Source of the DNA: Drosophila pseudoobscura
Taxonomy: Eukaryota > Arthropoda > Insecta > Diptera > Drosophilidae
Assembly: GCF_009870125.1 (NCBI RefSeq)
Contig: NC_046683.1
Span: 9,672,001 to 9,736,000, forward strand
DNA: 64,000 bases
Direction: 5' to 3'
Every line of letters begins with the position of its first letter. The first letter of the stretch is position 1. The position numbers were made by a program, and so were the translations under genes. This document shows, in pieces, positions 34,722-45,015 of this stretch. A model generated the notes under the pieces. It saw nothing but the letters and a program-made list of their open reading frames with translations, had not been told where the DNA came from and did not search any database.

Positions 34722-34829
34722 TAGAGGACCTAAATATCTACAGGTGTCTTCAAATGAGAATGAAATGAGATACTTTAGGTTATATGTTTTTACCTTCAGT
34801 TTTTTGGTATCTGAAGTAACTACATATGA
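34722..34829 (+). ncRNA. Two overlapping miRNA-like folds F3/F4
   Basis: GGACCTAAATATCT (34726-34739) can pair with AGATACTTTAGGTT (34769-34782). Just downstream, TATATGTTTTTACCTTCAG (34781-34799) can pair with CTGAAGTAACTACATATG (34811-34828). They share bases at the junction, so only one may form at a time. Confidence 0.4.
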
Positions 34830-35081
34830 TCGAGAGTGCCTCTGTTTCTTGGCCACATTCGAGTGCGGTATCGTGCTCCGATCAAAGATATTCTCGAGTT
34901 CGTAATCCAATAAGAACATCCAAAGAGCGTCCTAGGATGGAGTCCTCGGGATTGCCCAAAGAGAACTGGGCTTTGGTGTATCTTAGCCAGTACCACAATC
35001 AATATCTTGTGGGTGTCCAGTGAGTGTCGGTGATGTTTTCTGTGTCTTTCCCAAGCAGTGAAAAGTGTTCCACTGATTGAC

Positions 35082-35151
35082 GGTAGTGAATGGTCATGTT
35101 TCTGTATTGGTGTATTCGATATCCAATACAGCCGCATGATTATTCACAACT
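35082..35151 (+). ncRNA. miRNA-like hairpin F5
   Basis: GTAGTGAATGGTCATG...CTGTATTGG pairs with CCAATACAG...CATGATTATTCACAAC around the loop TGTATTCGAT. The stem is about 30 bp. Two G:T positions are wobble pairs only on the plus strand. This is one of the best folds in the window. Confidence 0.6.
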
Positions 35152-35299
35152 TTGATCAACATATTAAAGTGAGTGAGTGAGTGTCCAACCAATATGATCC
35201 TAAACAGAAGCAGAAAAATTATATATTTGCATACTAAATTGTATCCAAATATCATCATGGTGTACTGTGAAGAGAACACTGTTTCATGCGGTTGAAGTA

Positions 35300-35361
35300 G
35301 TGGGTAGAAAGGCTAAAATATTTGTATATTTTCAATTGAATAAATTAGATTTTCTGCCAAC
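35300..35361 (+). ncRNA. miRNA-like hairpin F6
   Basis: GTGGGTAGAAAGGCTAA pairs with TTAGATTTTCTGCCAAC, with wobble pairs on the plus strand. A paralogue at 38504-38565 differs in both arms but keeps the stem. Confidence 0.55.
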
Positions 35362-35622
35362 TTCTGCGATTCGCATTGACCCCTGTTTATGCACTCTCGG
35401 GAGCGATCGTTTCTGACCCCTCCTTGAGGATCATTAACACGGTTTCATACGTTTGATGAGAGTGGGTGAGCAGGCTAATAGATTGTCATATTCGAAATGT
35501 CTGGTCTGTTGATCCACGTATAATCCTCAAATTGTTTCCGAGTGTCCATCAAATCGAGACTGTTCTGTGCACTTTTTTCAGATCGACCGACGATCTATGG
35601 AGGATCCCTGTTTCATACGATT

Positions 35623-35696
35623 GAGGCACTGATAGAGGAGCCTTCTCTATTGGTGTATTCGAAAACCAACAGCAAGCCACCTCTTTCAGTACTCCG
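35623..35696 (+). ncRNA. miRNA-like hairpin F7
   Basis: GGCACTGATAGAGGAGCCTT pairs with AAGCCACCTCTTTCAGTACT, then CTATTGG with ACCAACAG, closing on GTATTCGA. The stem is about 30 bp. A near-identical paralogue lies at 38730-38803. Confidence 0.6.
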
Positions 35697-35855
35697 ATCA
35701 ACCAGCATGGTATCCCAATATTCTGTGACGAACGCTGGAGGGAGACTATAATAATTACTATAATATCAGTTACAAATTCAGCAACACCATATCCTCGCAG
35801 GCCAGTATCCTGTTAGTGCCTAGAGAGTTTCGGGACTGCTCCATTTTGTACGATT

Positions 35856-35931
35856 GAAGTACTAGCGGAGAAAGCGTTGCTATTGGTGTCTGTGGAAATC
35901 CAAAAGCAGCGATGTTCTTCGGCAGTACCAC
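35856..35931 (+). ncRNA. miRNA-like hairpin F8
   Basis: GTACTAGCGGAGAAAGCGTT pairs with GCGATGTTCTTCGGCAGTAC, followed by GCTATTGG/CCAAAAGC. One bulge; wobble pairs are on the plus strand. Confidence 0.58.
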
Positions 35932-36000
35932 AATCAATATTTAGTGAGTGTTCGGGCTGTTTTCTTCAGTGAGATGTGTACTCTTTTTTGAGCCGATTGA

Positions 36001-36072
36001 GGGTATTGAATGGCCATGTTATTGCGTTGGTTTATCCTATATCCAATACCGTAACGCGGCTGTTCAGAACTT
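36001..36072 (+). ncRNA. miRNA-like hairpin F9
   Basis: Diverged relative of F5. GTATTGAATGGCCATGTTAT pairs with GTAACGCGGCTGTTCAGAAC and GTTGG with CCAAT, around TTTATCCTAT. Many of the non-Watson-Crick positions are U:G or G:U on the plus strand. Confidence 0.55.
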
Positions 36073-38102
36073 TAATCGTATTCTAGCTCAATCTCCTGTG
36101 AGTGTCCAAAAAGATGATCGATGCATGATAATCGAGGGTGTGATGGTGAGTGATGGTAAAGGGATGGGCATTCCAGTAAGAGAGAGAATCGAAGTCAAGT
36201 CTGCTTCACATTTCTACATATAATTTATATATTTTCCTTATTCAATATTAAGAACTCTGGGATGGGCTTAACGGCAACAGAATCCACATAGATGATTACT
36301 ACGAATCCTTCATTTAATTCTAAAACCTCATTCTCTCTTCCAGAAAATCAAGTGGAAAGTGAGCGAGAAAAAAATCCGAAATTTGCATGGCATGGGTATG
36401 CCCTCATCGGTTTTTATACCAGGAAATTAATCTGAAGCCATCGGAAGACAACAATTTTGCTTTATTCTTATTTTTCGCCTCTATTGAAAGCGTTATTGAT
36501 CGTAGCGTCGCGTTGAATTGATGATGATGCCGCTCGTGGTGTGCAGCACGTGCTGCCTGCCACATTCGCCTTTTGTCACACGCTTCTTGTTGGAGTTTGA
36601 ACTCTCGAGGCGGTTGTTGTTTGGGCAAACGGAATTGATTGGACTTTATTGCTCCGCGGATCGGAATAGATGAGATCATAAACATACGTATTTGTGTACA
36701 AACGGGCAACACTCCGGCGTCAGTCATTCACTTCTATATCCGTAAGTACTCACGCAAGTGCATTCATTGTATTTGTTCTATAGATCGTAGAACTTCTCGA
36801 TTAAAGGACTAAGAGGTGCTATATTAAAGACCACAGCTCGTTAGCCCTCCATCCCACTGAGATGTTAGGTGTTTTGGGGCCTTCAGCTTACAAGTGATTT
36901 GAGTGTGCTGGTATATGGTCGGGCCAGCTGATTGACGGGGTAAGCCCAGCTAATTGCCAGAGACACAATGGACTGCCAACGAATGCAGGAGAGGCAGGTG
37001 GCTTTTATTGAGCCTCTGATAAGGGAATTGGAAATGCCTCCCTCCCTAATTCTCGTTTTGGCCAGCTCCAAGAACCTGAGAATGAATCGATAAATGCTTC
37101 CGCATGGAGAGGGGCGACCGCAAGCCAAATGCTCATCAACAAACCTTCGCATATTTCGACTGTATTCATTCGAGTACAGTGATTGCCGTACTAGTGCTAC
37201 AAGTGGTGCTTCAGTGTGGGTGGCAGGGGCTCTCTCCCTGCTTTCATGTTGCACTTTTTTTAATTCCTCCTCCTGGCGGGAGGTTGCTTCTCACTTTCGT
37301 TTGTTTTCCTTTGTATTTACTTTGTATGGTTTTCTCCTGTGCTCGTCTTTTGTCGGCTTCCTACTGGAACTTGTTGCGCGTTTGGTGGCGCCACACGAAG
37401 CTCCCACGACCTACGACCAACGACCACGACCAACATCCCCAATCCCTAATGCGTGAGCCTGTTCGTGGGCGTATGAATATGTACATCATACGTACGAGCA
37501 TCTACGATTAAGGATTCTGGTTTCTGTGGTAGGCTCGTCCTTTGACGGACAAAGGAGTCGTAGTTTTGCGAGCTGACTGCAGGCCAGAATCTGCATGAGT
37601 GAGAACGTACGTTCTAATTGCATGTGGTAGCACGGCTGCGATGGCTGGATGTCGGACCTGGACACCAAATACTTCTGCAGGCTGGACATCGGATGGCTTC
37701 AATCGCAGTTTTCTGGTTATCTGAAGACCTTTCGAGACTTCCAGGAAAAGATCAAAATTCGGTAAGTGAAAAATAATTGTAATAGCAGCAGAAATCCGCC
37801 CAAAAGAGTGCCGCAAAGAAAGATTTTACGCGCGCGCCCAAAAGTATGCCACAAAAATTTCATCAACTAATGAAGCGCACACGACGTGTCCTTCCTTGTT
37901 TCCTAATATTTTTCAAACTAATACATATAGTCCCTTAAAAAGTAATCAATGCCTTAGAGAATTGATTGTATTAGCGGATTCAATTGTTTGTTAATACAAA
38001 AAAATCTTGCTTGACTGCGTGAAAAAAAAACCAAAATCATAAAAATCGTAACAAGAACCAATTGTGTAAAGTTGTGAATCCACGGAAGTTTATGGTTGAG
38101 CA
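36073..38102. other. Gene-free region; right copy of the segmental duplication
   Basis: About 36925-37620 is the diverged duplicate of 32820-33680. Near 36345-36385, CCAGAAAATCAAGTGGAAAG and GCGAGAAAAAAATCCGAAAT match the array unit (CCAGAAAATCAGACAAAGAG, GCGAGAAAAAAAACCGAAAT), which links this region to the array by descent. A short open frame at 37648-37761 (MSDLDTKYFCRLDIGWLQSQ...) ends at a GTAAGT donor; I do not recognise it. Confidence 0.45.
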
Positions 38103-38185
38103 TGATTCTAGTAGCTTTTGGTCCTGTTTTATTATTGTTCTATTCCAAATCCAATAAGGAGCTGGTGCAGAAGCTATTGTGATCC
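38103..38185 (+). ncRNA. miRNA-like hairpin F10
   Basis: GATTCTAGTAGCTTTTGGTC pairs with a 3' arm containing GCAGAAGCTATTGTGATC, and TTATTATTG pairs with CCAATAAGG. The stem is about 30 bp with several wobbles. Confidence 0.5.
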
Positions 38186-38337
38186 ACATTGGATTCAAAC
38201 ATTTATCGAAAAGTATCCGAAAAATATTACAATATTACAATATTCATATCGATATAATGGTTGGATTTATGCCTCGTCGACATATCACCGCATACCAGTG
38301 TCCTGTGAGTTTCGGGACTCCTGTGCTTTCTACGATC

Positions 38338-38410
38338 GAAGTAATTTCCGGGAATGCGCTGTTGTTGGTGTATTCGAAATTCCAGAGCAGAGCATTCTTC
38401 GTCACTACCG
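38338..38410 (+). ncRNA. miRNA-like hairpin F11
   Basis: CCGGGAATGCGCTGTTGTTGG pairs imperfectly with CCAGAGCAGAGCATTCTTCG around TGTATTCGAAATT. The loop is of the same type as F5 and F7. Confidence 0.5.
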
Positions 38411-38503
38411 CCATCAACGAGCATCTCATATCGGAATGTCTTAAATGTCTAAATACTATCATATTATCCTGTGAAGAGAACACTGTTTTATGCGGTTGAA
38501 GTA

Positions 38504-38565
38504 GTAGGTGGAAGAACTAAAATATTTGTATATTTTCAATTGAATAAATTAGATTTTCTGCCTGC
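38504..38565 (+). ncRNA. miRNA-like hairpin F12, paralogue of F6
   Basis: GTAGGTGGAAGAACTAA pairs with TTAGATTTTCTGCCTGC. Compared with F6, changes at positions 3 and 7 of the 5' arm are matched by pair-preserving states in the 3' arm. Confidence 0.55.
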
Positions 38566-38729
38566 AACTTCGATTCGCAACGACCCCTGTTTATGCACTC
38601 TCGTGAGATCCTTGAGGATCATCAACACTGTTTAATATATTGTCATATTTGAAACGTAAAATATTGGTGCCCTCCATATCGACCTATGTTCTGTGCACTA
38701 TCTATCGCGGATCACTGTTTCATACGATT

Positions 38730-38803
38730 GAGGCATTGATAGAGGAGCCTTCTCTATTGGTGTATTCGAAAACCAACAGCAAGCTACCTCTTTCATTACT
38801 CCG
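38730..38803 (+). ncRNA. miRNA-like hairpin F13, paralogue of F7
   Basis: The arms differ from F7 by C to T in the 5' arm and by G to T and C to T in the 3' arm. The AGAGGAGCCTT core and the GGTGTATTCGAAAACC terminal region are unchanged. Confidence 0.58.
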
Positions 38804-38993
38804 ATCAACCAGTATGGTATTGCAGTATTCTGTGAGTGAGGCCTTGTAAAATAAGATCACGACTGCACGACACTGGAGGAATCAATCGATCAGATTCCAG
38901 AATATATAATACTAATATCCTGTGAGTGCCGTTTCACCCCAATCTCTCGTGTACGATAGTGAGGTTCTTGTTTTATAGGATTGACGGTAGGAG

Positions 38994-39058
38994 GTGATTA
39001 GGCCAAATTTCATTGATAGATTTGAAATCCAATAATTTGGCCTAGCATTCGATACCGC
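38994..39058 (+). ncRNA. miRNA-like hairpin F14
   Basis: TTAGGCCAAATTT pairs with AATTTGGCCTAG almost perfectly, with outer CGGTA/TACCG. There is one bulge and the loop is about 16 bases. Confidence 0.58.
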
Positions 39059-39125
39059 AATCCACATATCATTCCAATATCCCGCGAGTGCCCATACTGC
39101 TGGGAGTTGATTTCAAAAACGGATC

Positions 39126-39197
39126 GTAGTACTGATCGAGACGCTTGCTACTGGAGAATTCGACTTCCAATAGCAACGCCCTTTCGATTAGTTCTGC
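39126..39197 (+). ncRNA. miRNA-like hairpin F15
   Basis: GTACTGATCGAGA pairs with TTTCGATTAGTTC and CTTGCTACTGGAG with TTCCAATAGCAACG, around AATTCGA. Confidence 0.55.
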
Positions 39198-39239
39198 AAT
39201 CAAAAAAAGCATCGCATACCAGAATCATGAACGATTTAT

Positions 39240-39304
39240 GTAGCTAACGGACAACCGTCTATATTGTTCTGAAAATCCAAAATAGTCGCTTGTCCTTTAG
39301 CCGC
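39240..39304 (+). ncRNA. miRNA-like hairpin F16, last of the cluster
   Basis: GTAGCTAACGGACAACCGTC pairs with AGTCGCTTGTCCTTTAGCCGC (CTAA/TTAG, GGACAA/TTGTCC), then CTATATTG with CCAAAATAG. The stem is about 26 bp. Confidence 0.56.
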
Positions 39305-41579
39305 TGCGATCCACTTGACAACGATCGACTAACAATCCCAGGGAGAACGATCCGTCGACGATCGGTTGTGATTTCTAGAGAAGAACTGGCAGTGCAATAC
39401 GTTTTTCTTCGCACTGATGTGTGTTTAAACCTCAATGCGTTGAATAACGTTTTACAGTGTGAGTTTCTGAGCATCGCCATGTAGCTGAAACTGTGCCGTG
39501 CAACGCGTCAGAGGAACGGAACCAGCAGAGTAACGGATTCTGTTCTGAACAGAGCTACTATGATCATCATAAAGGCGTATCGGCTGTTTTTGAGGTCTGA
39601 CAAGTCCACTCGATGATCGAAGTCTGCCAGCCACTGCTTATCGATGCGATAGCCGTGGAGGCCGGTCTCTTTGTGTCCACGGGCTTAGTATAGTGTATAG
39701 TATACCTACTATGTATATGCTTATAAGAACCCCCGTCATTGAGTCTCTTTTCCGCGTATACTATGTATTCGGGGATGTAGTTCTGTTGCCCCGCAGAATT
39801 TTTATTGTGCGGCCCCGGGGCATGTCGGACACACCCACCTTGGTCTTTGGACCTGGGGCCGAGTCGTAAAGCCCGAACCGAAAACCGCCAAATGGCAAAT
39901 AAAATGAAAACTTATCAGCAGATTGTAAAACGCAAAAGCAACGAGAATTCTTGTTCCTTGGGTAAACGGGGGACATGACTAAAGGTCTCTCCAATTGGAT
40001 ATTACATACGTGCATATTATTGGTTTTTGGTCGGAAGAATCCGGTAAAGAAGTGTTCTCAAAATATAAATTAATTAATACAAATTTATTTTTAGCACTGA
40101 TAATGCTGCTGCGAGTCATCGTCTCAGTTGAGACAAAGCTAAGGGAAAGAGGAGCATAATCCACAGTGGTCTGGTCTGGTGTGGTGCCTTTCACACTCCA
40201 TCCATGACATTCAAATGGAAGTTCCCCAGCGCCGCCGCCAACCAGTTGGCAGACCACAGATACCGCGTAATCCCCATGGCGTCATGGCCTGGCGGACAAC
40301 AGACAGCCTTGAAGTGTACTGCAGTGCAAACTTTCGATACAGTTTTGACACCTGTACTCGGGTCTGTCATCGTTCCACTAGGCGAACGGCCTAACCAGGG
40401 GCTGGCCGGCCACCGTAACCCACTAGTTAACTAAAAGCATTTCCTGTATGCCAGACACCCATTGGGAGGGAGCTCTGAGACGCACCGTGCTACAAGGGCG
40501 CGTAAACCGACTGAGGGGCGCTGCCGCATGACGCGCCACAAGTATATTTACAGGCAGATCCAATCATCTGTAAGACAGAACATACAAGCTATGTCTGTAC
40601 ATAGGTATCTCTCTGTTTCTTCTCAGATCTAAAATCGGGAGGGGGAGGGAATGCAAATGAGTCGCGTACCACTGTGCTAGTCGATGACAAAATCAAATTC
40701 TAATCATCGTTGCTATCATAAGGTATTTATGAGTGTGTGGGTGTGTGCACAGACAAAGGCATGTACATATACGAGTACGAGTATGTACGAATGCGGTTAT
40801 GTGTATCATATGTATTCGTATTCGTATTCGTATTCATGAATGTTTGCTCTGATAATCGCACCTGCGACGGCAAAACTAATTACAACAACAACACCAAGGC
40901 AAATACAATGGAACAATATATATTTCCTTATCAAAAGGACGGGGGCCAGCCAGGCCAAAACACACACACACGAGTAGAAGAGTTACCAGAGAGGAGGGCA
41001 GAACAATTGATACCCTTTGCTTTTTGTTCCTTTTGTTCAGACACCAAATGGAAGTTTGTTTAAACTTTAAACTCTAATTTCTTGTGCTTGAATTTGGAAT
41101 ATCTTTGGTATAAAAGATACAGCTACAGTTTTCAGATACATGTGTTCTGTATAAGGATTCGTTTATTGTAGTTTGCATCGATCCAACGTTTTGATTGGCT
41201 TCTGAATAGTAGCGTTTTTGACAGATTGTTCTTTTGACAGCTACATCCACACATACATACGTACTCTATAGCAAAACACACACACATGTGGAGCTACCCT
41301 CGCTGTGGCTGTGGGTACTCTGCAGCAAAAAGGGTATCCAGGCGTATCCAAAAGTAGCGGCGACTGCGGCGAAGAATCCAAAAGACCCAAAATAACACGC
41401 ACACTTGGACAACGAGAGGGAGCTTCAGTCAGTGTCCGTGTATGAAAAATAAATATCGCACCGGCACCCGGCACACGGCACCCGGCACACGGCACCCGGC
41501 ACCTGTAAGTGTATTTTTGTGTACCACAGTGTCACCCAAAGGGGCCGTCCCGTCCCGTCCCGTCCATACATACAGGCAG

Positions 41580-41614
<35 letters not shown>

Positions 41615-44600
41615 AGAGAGTTTCGTTTGTATTCTGGTGTTTAATACTATAATTCACAAAATCATTCAGTTCAGTTGGCGCTGGTGAACGTAACGGAAAA
41701 GTCGAGTCAAGTCGAAGTCGTCGCCGCCTGTTGAATGCTGAAATTCTATTTACTTCTCTCTTAACACACTCTCTTCTTGTTTGTTTTTGTTTTTGTTATT
41801 GTTTTTTTTTCTTCTTCAACATTTTACAATATTCTAAACGTCAGAGAGCGCGAGTAACAAACAAAAAACAGCAGCAGTGGAAAAGTCAAGAGACAAAACA
41901 GAAAGAATCGTTTTACAAAAATAAAAACGTACGGCCTTAGCTATACATATACATATATATATATATATATTTAATTTAAATGTGTGTGTCTGCGTGCGTG
42001 TGTGTTAAAATTTGTATTTTAATTTAGTAGCAATTAACACAAAAACAACTAAATAAGCGCGCGCTTTCCTCGGGCGACACGTGCTGAAACAAGCGAAACA
42101 TTCGAATGAGATCTATAGATAATCTGCACTTAATACAGATGTACATGCTACAGTGAAAGCTCGCTTGGGTGCTCCTAAGAAAGTGTTTTGTTGAGGAAGA
42201 AGTTCTATAGGTACCCTCACGGTCTATAAGATATTCAACCTATTGGGGTACGGCAGATAACGAAGAGAAGTGTAGGGAATAAAGAACTCCTACGAGGACT
42301 ACCACTGTAGTCAACAACTCAATATCTAAATGTGTCTAGGAGTAATAGTAATAGTAATAGTAGTGTCAGTGCATACGTTATGCTCACCTTCAGCCGTTCG
42401 ACTGGCATTCAATCAATCAAAGTCTCCTCCACAGGAGGGCAGAGACAGAGACATAGAGATTACAGTTTACAGAACTCCCCAGTCAGAGGTGCCGTGGCAC
42501 AGTGGCTGCCACAAGTTGTTTGCCCACAATATCCACAACCACAACCACCTCCTCATGATCATCAGCTCTCGCCTCGCCTCGCGTCTCCTCGTATCGTTCG
42601 CGTTTTGTTGTTTGCCGTGCAAATACCTCTTTATGGAGTGCGAAATATGGTAGCCGGCAGAGAGGGGCAGACGTCATATACTGCGGATAGCTCTAATTAT
42701 AAAAATGTTTGTTTTTAGCTTTAGACGTCTACAACAAAGATTTAATAACGCCTGACGATGGCCGTTAATCAAGCACTTCAAGCCGTCACATAAAAGTTTT
42801 GCTGTCGATCTTTTGCTGTGGACGCATTTCCAAAAGAAGTTAACTCTTATCTTGAATGATTCTTTATATTTAATACATGTCCCTGCTTATCAAACTTCCT
42901 TGTGATCAGGAAACGGCTGTTGATCAAAGTTTCAATTCAATTTCTATGTAAAAGATATTGTTTTTATGCTACCAATAACAATGTTAACCATAAAAAGTGT
43001 GTCAAAATCATCACATGTGTTGTAAGGAGACATGTGCTTCACTGATCGATCGATAGATCGATGGATGGAATGGCACTGAAATATTCCACAGCCATATCCA
43101 TGCGTATGTACATATGTTCACATTCACATTTTCGCTTGTCACATTGTGATAACAAAACAAGAGGCTTAAGGTTAATTAGCCCCAATTATATGGCACTATT
43201 CCTATCGAGCAGAACGAAACCCAAGCCCACCACCAGAACTGATAAGCGAGTGAGAAGTCTTCCCGCACCCACTGTATCCACGAGTATTTAGCATACATAT
43301 ATATAGTATTGGATGGCTTTTCAGTCGTTTATTGATTGCCGGACAATTAAGAGGCTGTAAAATTGATATTTGAGCAGCAGTTTAATGGCAGTCCCCGGTC
43401 CCCAGTCCCAGTCCTCCCCAGACCGACCTTTAGTACACACACAATTAGCCAGCCCCCTGTACCCCCCGTCTCGGAGTGCAAATAGAAGCGAACTTTGCCG
43501 TTCCGCACCGCGAATCTTATCATTTTCTGCCACATACATACAGACATACAGACATGTATGTAGACGCCTCATATGGTCAGTCAGTCGGTATTTTGGTCAG
43601 TCCGCTCCGCTCCGATAATGGAAGCAAGTAAGGAAGCAATCGACATCCGCTTCACTCTCACCTCGTGTTGGATATAAAACGCTATCCTTATCAAGTGTAG
43701 ACTCCGACTCCCCCCTCTCCGACACACACTTCCCTCCAAATCAATCCAATGATCTCATAAAACTCAAGGCTGATATCTTTCTTTGCCCTGCCGCCCGCCT
43801 TTCGATCGGCATTTTCAGCCGAGAGCTCATTTGAGTTCATTTCAGTTCAGATCTTGCTTGCTGGGTTGCTGGTCAGCAAAACTCTCGGTTACGGGATTCA
43901 TTCCGAAAAGAAAATAATACTAATAATCGTAACTCTCGTAACTCTCGGAGCTCGTATCGCCCAACGCCGCTTCTCACTCAAAAAATCCGCGACAGACCGT
44001 GGCGCTCTCACAATCGAAATCCATTGACGTTTGTTATTTTCTTTCTTTATATAATGGGTGTTAAATATGTATTATTTATTTAGTTTTTGACTTGTTGGTA
44101 GCCGTCACGTTTCCAGGTCAAAAATATCTACCTTAATCGGAGCAAAAAGAGTGAGAGTTACCTTTTGGGGAACGGAAGGGCGGTAGATCGCGACCGGCTG
44201 TGATAAACCAACAAAAACGCTCAGTCTGATCCATAAACGGTTATCGGATCACAACGAATATTTCCAGAGTTTAGTTAGATATAGTGGCTTTCGGTTCGAA
44301 TGAGTAAAGGGCCATTCATTCAGTTTTGCATTGTCGATCGAAGAGTGAACTTGTGCATATCGAAGGGGAAGATCTATGGGACTTCAATGATAGTACTGAT
44401 AAAGAGTTCGAAATCGTTTCAAGTGAAGCTTTAAAGTAATATGTGGGTTCCCGAAGTTAAAGTGATTGAAAAATAGAACGAGAAGTTCAAGTAACATACC
44501 CACCATCCAAAGTTCTTTTCAATTCTATGATCCCTCCATAGAATTCGTATAAAAACAAAAACAGTTCCCATTGATCTTTGCTTCGAAAAATCTTTGTTTC

Positions 44601-45015
44601 CGCTCTAATCGGTGCTTATATAATTATTTCTTTGAACTGTCTTATCAATTGTATAAATACATATATAGTAATAGAAAATTGTATAAATTTTTATAACATT
44701 GATTTCGAGCTTATCTCAAAATGAAACTGCTTAATTAAGAACTTCTTTGCTTTGATTTGATTGAATGTTGAATTTGCTGGAGTGCTGAATGTGTGGATGA
44801 ATAGCTCTCGAAAGACTCTTCTTGAATATCCAATGACGCATTTCGATTTGGTTTTCTACCCGATAGGCGAGGCGTATTGTAGCAGTAGTACCCATCCAGT
44901 GATGCAACAATCAGACTACAGCCAGTGCCACTCCCAGTCCCAGTGCCAGTCACAGTCCCAGTCCCAGTCCGAGTCCCAGTCCTAACCCGATCCCACAACA
45001 GACCGCATTTCCAAG
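39305..45015. other. Intergenic; upstream region of gene 3
   Basis: No supported gene. It contains a GGGGCGCTGCCGCATGACGC motif at 40513-40539 that recurs near gene 4, (TG)n at 41584-41611, a CGGCACC(C/A) minisatellite at 41460-41502, and other microsatellites. CAGTCCCAGTC repeats at 44930-44985 lie just upstream of the gene 3 start. The promoter of gene 3 must be here but is not identifiable. Confidence 0.5.

Noticed and set aside
34880..34985. Possible further hairpins with AATCCAATAAG and CCCAAAG/CTTTGG
   Set aside because: Stems are short and interrupted. They may be decayed members of the cluster but cannot be supported individually.
40204..40434. 76-codon open frame on the plus strand
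   Set aside because: Non-ATG start in context, no homologue recognised, no splice sites, isolated in intergenic DNA.
44761..44985. Open frame rich in Ser-Gln just upstream of gene 3
   Set aside because: It starts at a non-ATG codon and is made largely of CAGTCC repeats in the leader; it stops before the gene 3 start. At most an upstream frame, not a gene.
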